This document shows, in pieces, positions 5,863-7,867 of a DNA stretch of 7,867 nucleotides (within the stretch, counting starts at the first letter, position 1; the number at the start of each line of letters is the position of its first letter). The notes beneath the pieces are model-generated. The model was not told the origin of the DNA. It saw nothing but the letters and a program-made list of their open reading frames with translations, and made no database searches. The translations under genes were made by a program, and so were the position numbers. Origin of the DNA: CAYSLC01 sp964431545 (GTDB taxonomy: Bacteria; Desulfobacterota; Desulfobacteria; Desulfobacterales; JAABSP01). The DNA lies in the NCBI GenBank assembly GCA_964431545.1, contig CAYSLC010000234.1, forward strand, positions 1 through 7,867. The letters are read 5' to 3'.

Positions 5863-7867
5863 ATGATCATCAGGTGCGAAGCATGCCGGACCGTCTTCGA
5901 CGTCAGGGACGACCTCATCAAGCCCGAGGGCACCAAGGTGCGGTGCGCCAGCTGCAAGGCGGTCTTCGTGGCCCGCCCCAGCGGACCGATGGCCCGGAAA
6001 TCTTCCCGATTGTATCCCCCCGCCGGGGCAAAGACAACCCCAAAAAAGCTCCCCCGCCCCGCCCCGCCCCCGAAAGGTCCGGCGGCGCCGGTGGAGGAGG
6101 GGCCGGAGGCCACGGTGGCCATCGGTTCCGACGGCCGTTTCCCCGGCGAGGAAGAGGACGAGGGCCCCGAGGCCACCGTGGCCCTGCCGGCGGGGGAGGC
6201 CCCGTCGGCCCGGCGGCTCATGGAGACCACCATCGCCCCGCCCCGCCCCGTCCCGCCGGCGGAACGCGCCAAACCCGCCCCGGAGGCCCGGGCCCGCAGG
6301 CGGTACGTCCCCTTCAAGCGGAAGTTGATCTACTTCGCCCTGTTCATCATCCTCTTCATCGCCGCCATCGTCATCCCCATCGAGGCGGTCCGCCCCTGGA
6401 AGGAACTCGATCAACTCATCGAGGAGGGACGGAACCTCATCGCCGGCACCTACGCGGCCTTCGACCGGACGGAACTGGCCCGAATGAACCGGTTCGCCCT
6501 CTACACCATCCAGAACCGGCCCGAGGAGATGGCCGAAAACCGGCCCTACTATTTCCTCGCCTTCAACATGCTTCTCATGGAGGGGGAACTGCTCGCCGAG
6601 GAGGAGATCCTCGCCCGCATCGAATACCCCGGCGAGTTCGGGGGGAGCTTCGCCTACCCGAAGCTTGTCTACGCCCGGACCTACTGGCAGGCCCGATTCA
6701 CGGCCGATCCGGGGATCTACGAGATCTTCCGCAAATACAAGTTCATCCTCATCGCGGCCAAAAAGAACGCCGCCGCCGCCGGATTCGACCTCTCGGCCAT
6801 GTACATCATGCTCGACACGGGCAAACGGGAGGGGTTCTTCGAGAACAACATCGCCTACGTGCTCGACAGCGTCCCCTGGTGGAGCGACGTGATCCCCTCT
6901 TCCAGCGGCGAGCCGTACGAGATCACCGACAACGCCTTCTGGCGGGCCGACGCCTTGGCCGGCCGGCCGGGCTACGGCAACAACCCTGTCTTCGATCCCC
7001 GGAAGTGGTACCCCATGCCCCGGTTCGACGAGGACGAATGGGGGGCCTGGTTCAGCGTCTGGCTCACCACCGCCGTGGACGGGGTCTACAACATCGTCAA
7101 CATCGACTTCGACGCCAGCCGGGTCAAACGGCTCATGGCCATCGTGGCCGCCACCGTGGGGGCCGTCATCCTCCTGATGACCCTCCTGGCGGTGGTCATC
7201 GCCAACCTCCTGAGCCGCCGGGTGACCCGTCCCATCACCGAATTGACCCGGGGGGCCGCGGAGGTGGAGCGGGGCAACTATGAGTACGTGGTGCCGGTGC
7301 TCAAGGAGGACGAGTTCGGGGAGCTGACCCGTCAGTTCAACATGATGACCCGGGGTCAGCGGGAGCGGATCAACCTCCTGGAGACCTTGAAGAAATTCCT
7401 CTCCGAGGAGCTGGCCCTCAAGGCGGCGGAAAGCGGCATCGTCATCGGCGGCCAGAAGACCCACTGCACGGTCATGTTCACCGATTTCGCCGGCTTCTCC
7501 ACCATCACCCGGCAGATGGCCGCCTCCGAGGCGGTCAACATCCTGAACGCCTACTTCGACGGGCTGGTCCCGGTGGTCAAGAAGTACGGGGGGTTTCCGG
7601 ACAAGTATATCGGCGACGCCATCGTGGCCCTCTTCGGGGCCCCCGTAAACCTTCCGGATCACGCGGAACGGGCGGTGAGCTGCGCCATCGAGATGCAGCG
7701 GACCATCCGGGCCATCAACGAACAGCGGCGCAGAAGCGGCAAGACGGTCTTCGAGATGCGGGTGGGCCTCAACAGCGGCGAGGTGATCGTGGGCGCCATC
7801 GGCTGCGACACGAAACTGGAGTACACCTCCATCGGCGAGACCACCAACCTGGCCAACCGGATGGAGG
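5863..7867 (+). CDS. Membrane-bound class III nucleotide cyclase with N-terminal zinc ribbon and HAMP domain (3' end outside window)
   Basis: The frame is open from ATG 5863 to the window edge (668 codons). Residues 1-36 are an MJ0042-type zinc ribbon (C5, C8, C28, C31). Residues 40-150 are a low-complexity Pro/Ala/Glu/Arg linker. Membrane segments lie at about 155-175 and 426-448, enclosing a periplasmic sensor region of roughly 250 residues that I cannot assign to a family. HAMP covers about 449-501 (RRVTRPITELT, then DEFGELTRQFN), followed by a helical linker. The class III catalytic domain starts near 530: metal-binding D541 (FTDFAGFS) and D585, purine-reading K581 (KYIGD), T655 in the second purine-contact position, N662 and R666 for the transition state. 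All catalytic residues are therefore present, and the domain should make cAMP (class IIIb pattern). The last 40-60 residues of the domain are outside the window. Output is cytoplasmic, where the neighbouring channel's nucleotide-binding domain would also lie. Confidence 0.93.
   Translation, partial: MIIRCEACRTVFDVRDDLIKPEGTKVRCASCKAVFVARPSGPMARKSSRLYPPAGAKTTPKKLPRPAPPPKGPAAPVEEGPEATVAIGSDGRFPGEEEDEGPEATVALPAGEAPSARRLMETTIAPPRPVPPAERAKPAPEARARRRYVPFKRKLIYFALFIILFIAAIVIPIEAVRPWKELDQLIEEGRNLIAGTYAAFDRTELARMNRFALYTIQNRPEEMAENRPYYFLAFNMLLMEGELLAEEEILARIEYPGEFGGSFAYPKLVYARTYWQARFTADPGIYEIFRKYKFILIAAKKNAAAAGFDLSAMYIMLDTGKREGFFENNIAYVLDSVPWWSDVIPSSSGEPYEITDNAFWRADALAGRPGYGNNPVFDPRKWYPMPRFDEDEWGAWFSVWLTTAVDGVYNIVNIDFDASRVKRLMAIVAATVGAVILLMTLLAVVIANLLSRRVTRPITELTRGAAEVERGNYEYVVPVLKEDEFGELTRQFNMMTRGQRERINLLETLKKFLSEELALKAAESGIVIGGQKTHCTVMFTDFAGFSTITRQMAASEAVNILNAYFDGLVPVVKKYGGFPDKYIGDAIVALFGAPVNLPDHAERAVSCAIEMQRTIRAINEQRRRSGKTVFEMRVGLNSGEVIVGAIGCDTKLEYTSIGETTNLANRME
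6108..6183 (+). repeat. Two 13-bp inverted repeats 63 bp apart encoding a repeated GPEATVA peptide
   Basis: Within the cyclase linker, GGCCACGGTGGCC (6108-6120) and GGCCACCGTGGCC (6171-6183) each form a perfect 6-bp inverted repeat around one central base. They differ only in that base and are separated by exactly 63 bp (21 codons). They encode parts of two EGPEATVA peptides at about residues 79-86 and 100-107. A related METTIA follows at 120-125. Either a short tandem duplication or selection on the peptide could explain it. Confidence 0.6.

Noticed and set aside
5874..7283. 469-codon plus-strand frame overlapping the cyclase
   Set aside because: It is out of frame with the zinc ribbon, membrane helices, HAMP and catalytic motifs, and is Arg/Pro/Gly-rich shadow sequence.
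5740..7662. Long minus-strand extension of the frame that ends at 5134, giving 842 codons
   Set aside because: Only the last 201 codons carry the YkgJ motifs. The remainder is antisense to the cyclase, is low-complexity, and is explained by codon bias.

Overview
The window is GC-rich, with codons strongly biased to G/C at the third position, which leaves long spurious open frames opposite the real genes. The protein families suggest a Gram-negative bacterium of the former Deltaproteobacteria (Desulfobacterota/Desulfuromonadota type). These are an N-terminal MJ0042-type zinc ribbon on a signalling protein, an AcuB-like CBS-ACT protein, a YkgJ-type cysteine-rich protein and multidomain membrane sensors. 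This placement is inferred from family composition; no marker gene is present.

Layout, left to right. (1) 1-780, plus strand: a cysteine-rich protein of unknown function whose start may lie upstream of the window. (2) 793-4269, minus strand, convergent with gene 1 and only 12 bp away: a 1158-residue membrane protein. It joins a periplasmic amino-acid-type binding domain, a second ectodomain resembling that of pentameric ligand-gated channels, five core transmembrane segments with an MscS pore, and a cytoplasmic cyclic-nucleotide-binding domain. (3) 4298-4972, minus strand: a CBS-CBS-ACT protein, the first gene of an apparent two-gene operon with the channel, preceded by a good ribosome binding site and a sigma70-like promoter. 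(4) 5134-5739, minus strand: a YkgJ-family cysteine-rich protein. (5) 5863 to the window end, plus strand, divergent from gene 4: the first 668 residues of a membrane-bound class III (IIIb-like) nucleotide cyclase with an N-terminal zinc ribbon, a disordered linker, a periplasmic sensor region, HAMP and a catalytic domain that is cut by the window edge.

The most interesting reading is a local second-messenger circuit. A transmembrane cyclase and a cyclic-nucleotide-binding channel lie within about 1.6 kb of each other. The channel looks built to take two chemical inputs, a periplasmic small ligand outside and cAMP or cGMP inside. The CBS-ACT protein made with the channel could add sensing of adenine nucleotides and an amino acid. 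The domain assignments are well supported by motifs, except the channel-like ectodomain, which is moderate. The circuit is inference from proximity and complementary chemistry.

No tRNA, rRNA, CRISPR array, insertion sequence or convincing rho-independent terminator was seen. No gene-free stretch exceeds 300 bases; the longest is about 160 bp (4973-5133) and carries two opposed promoter-like sequences.
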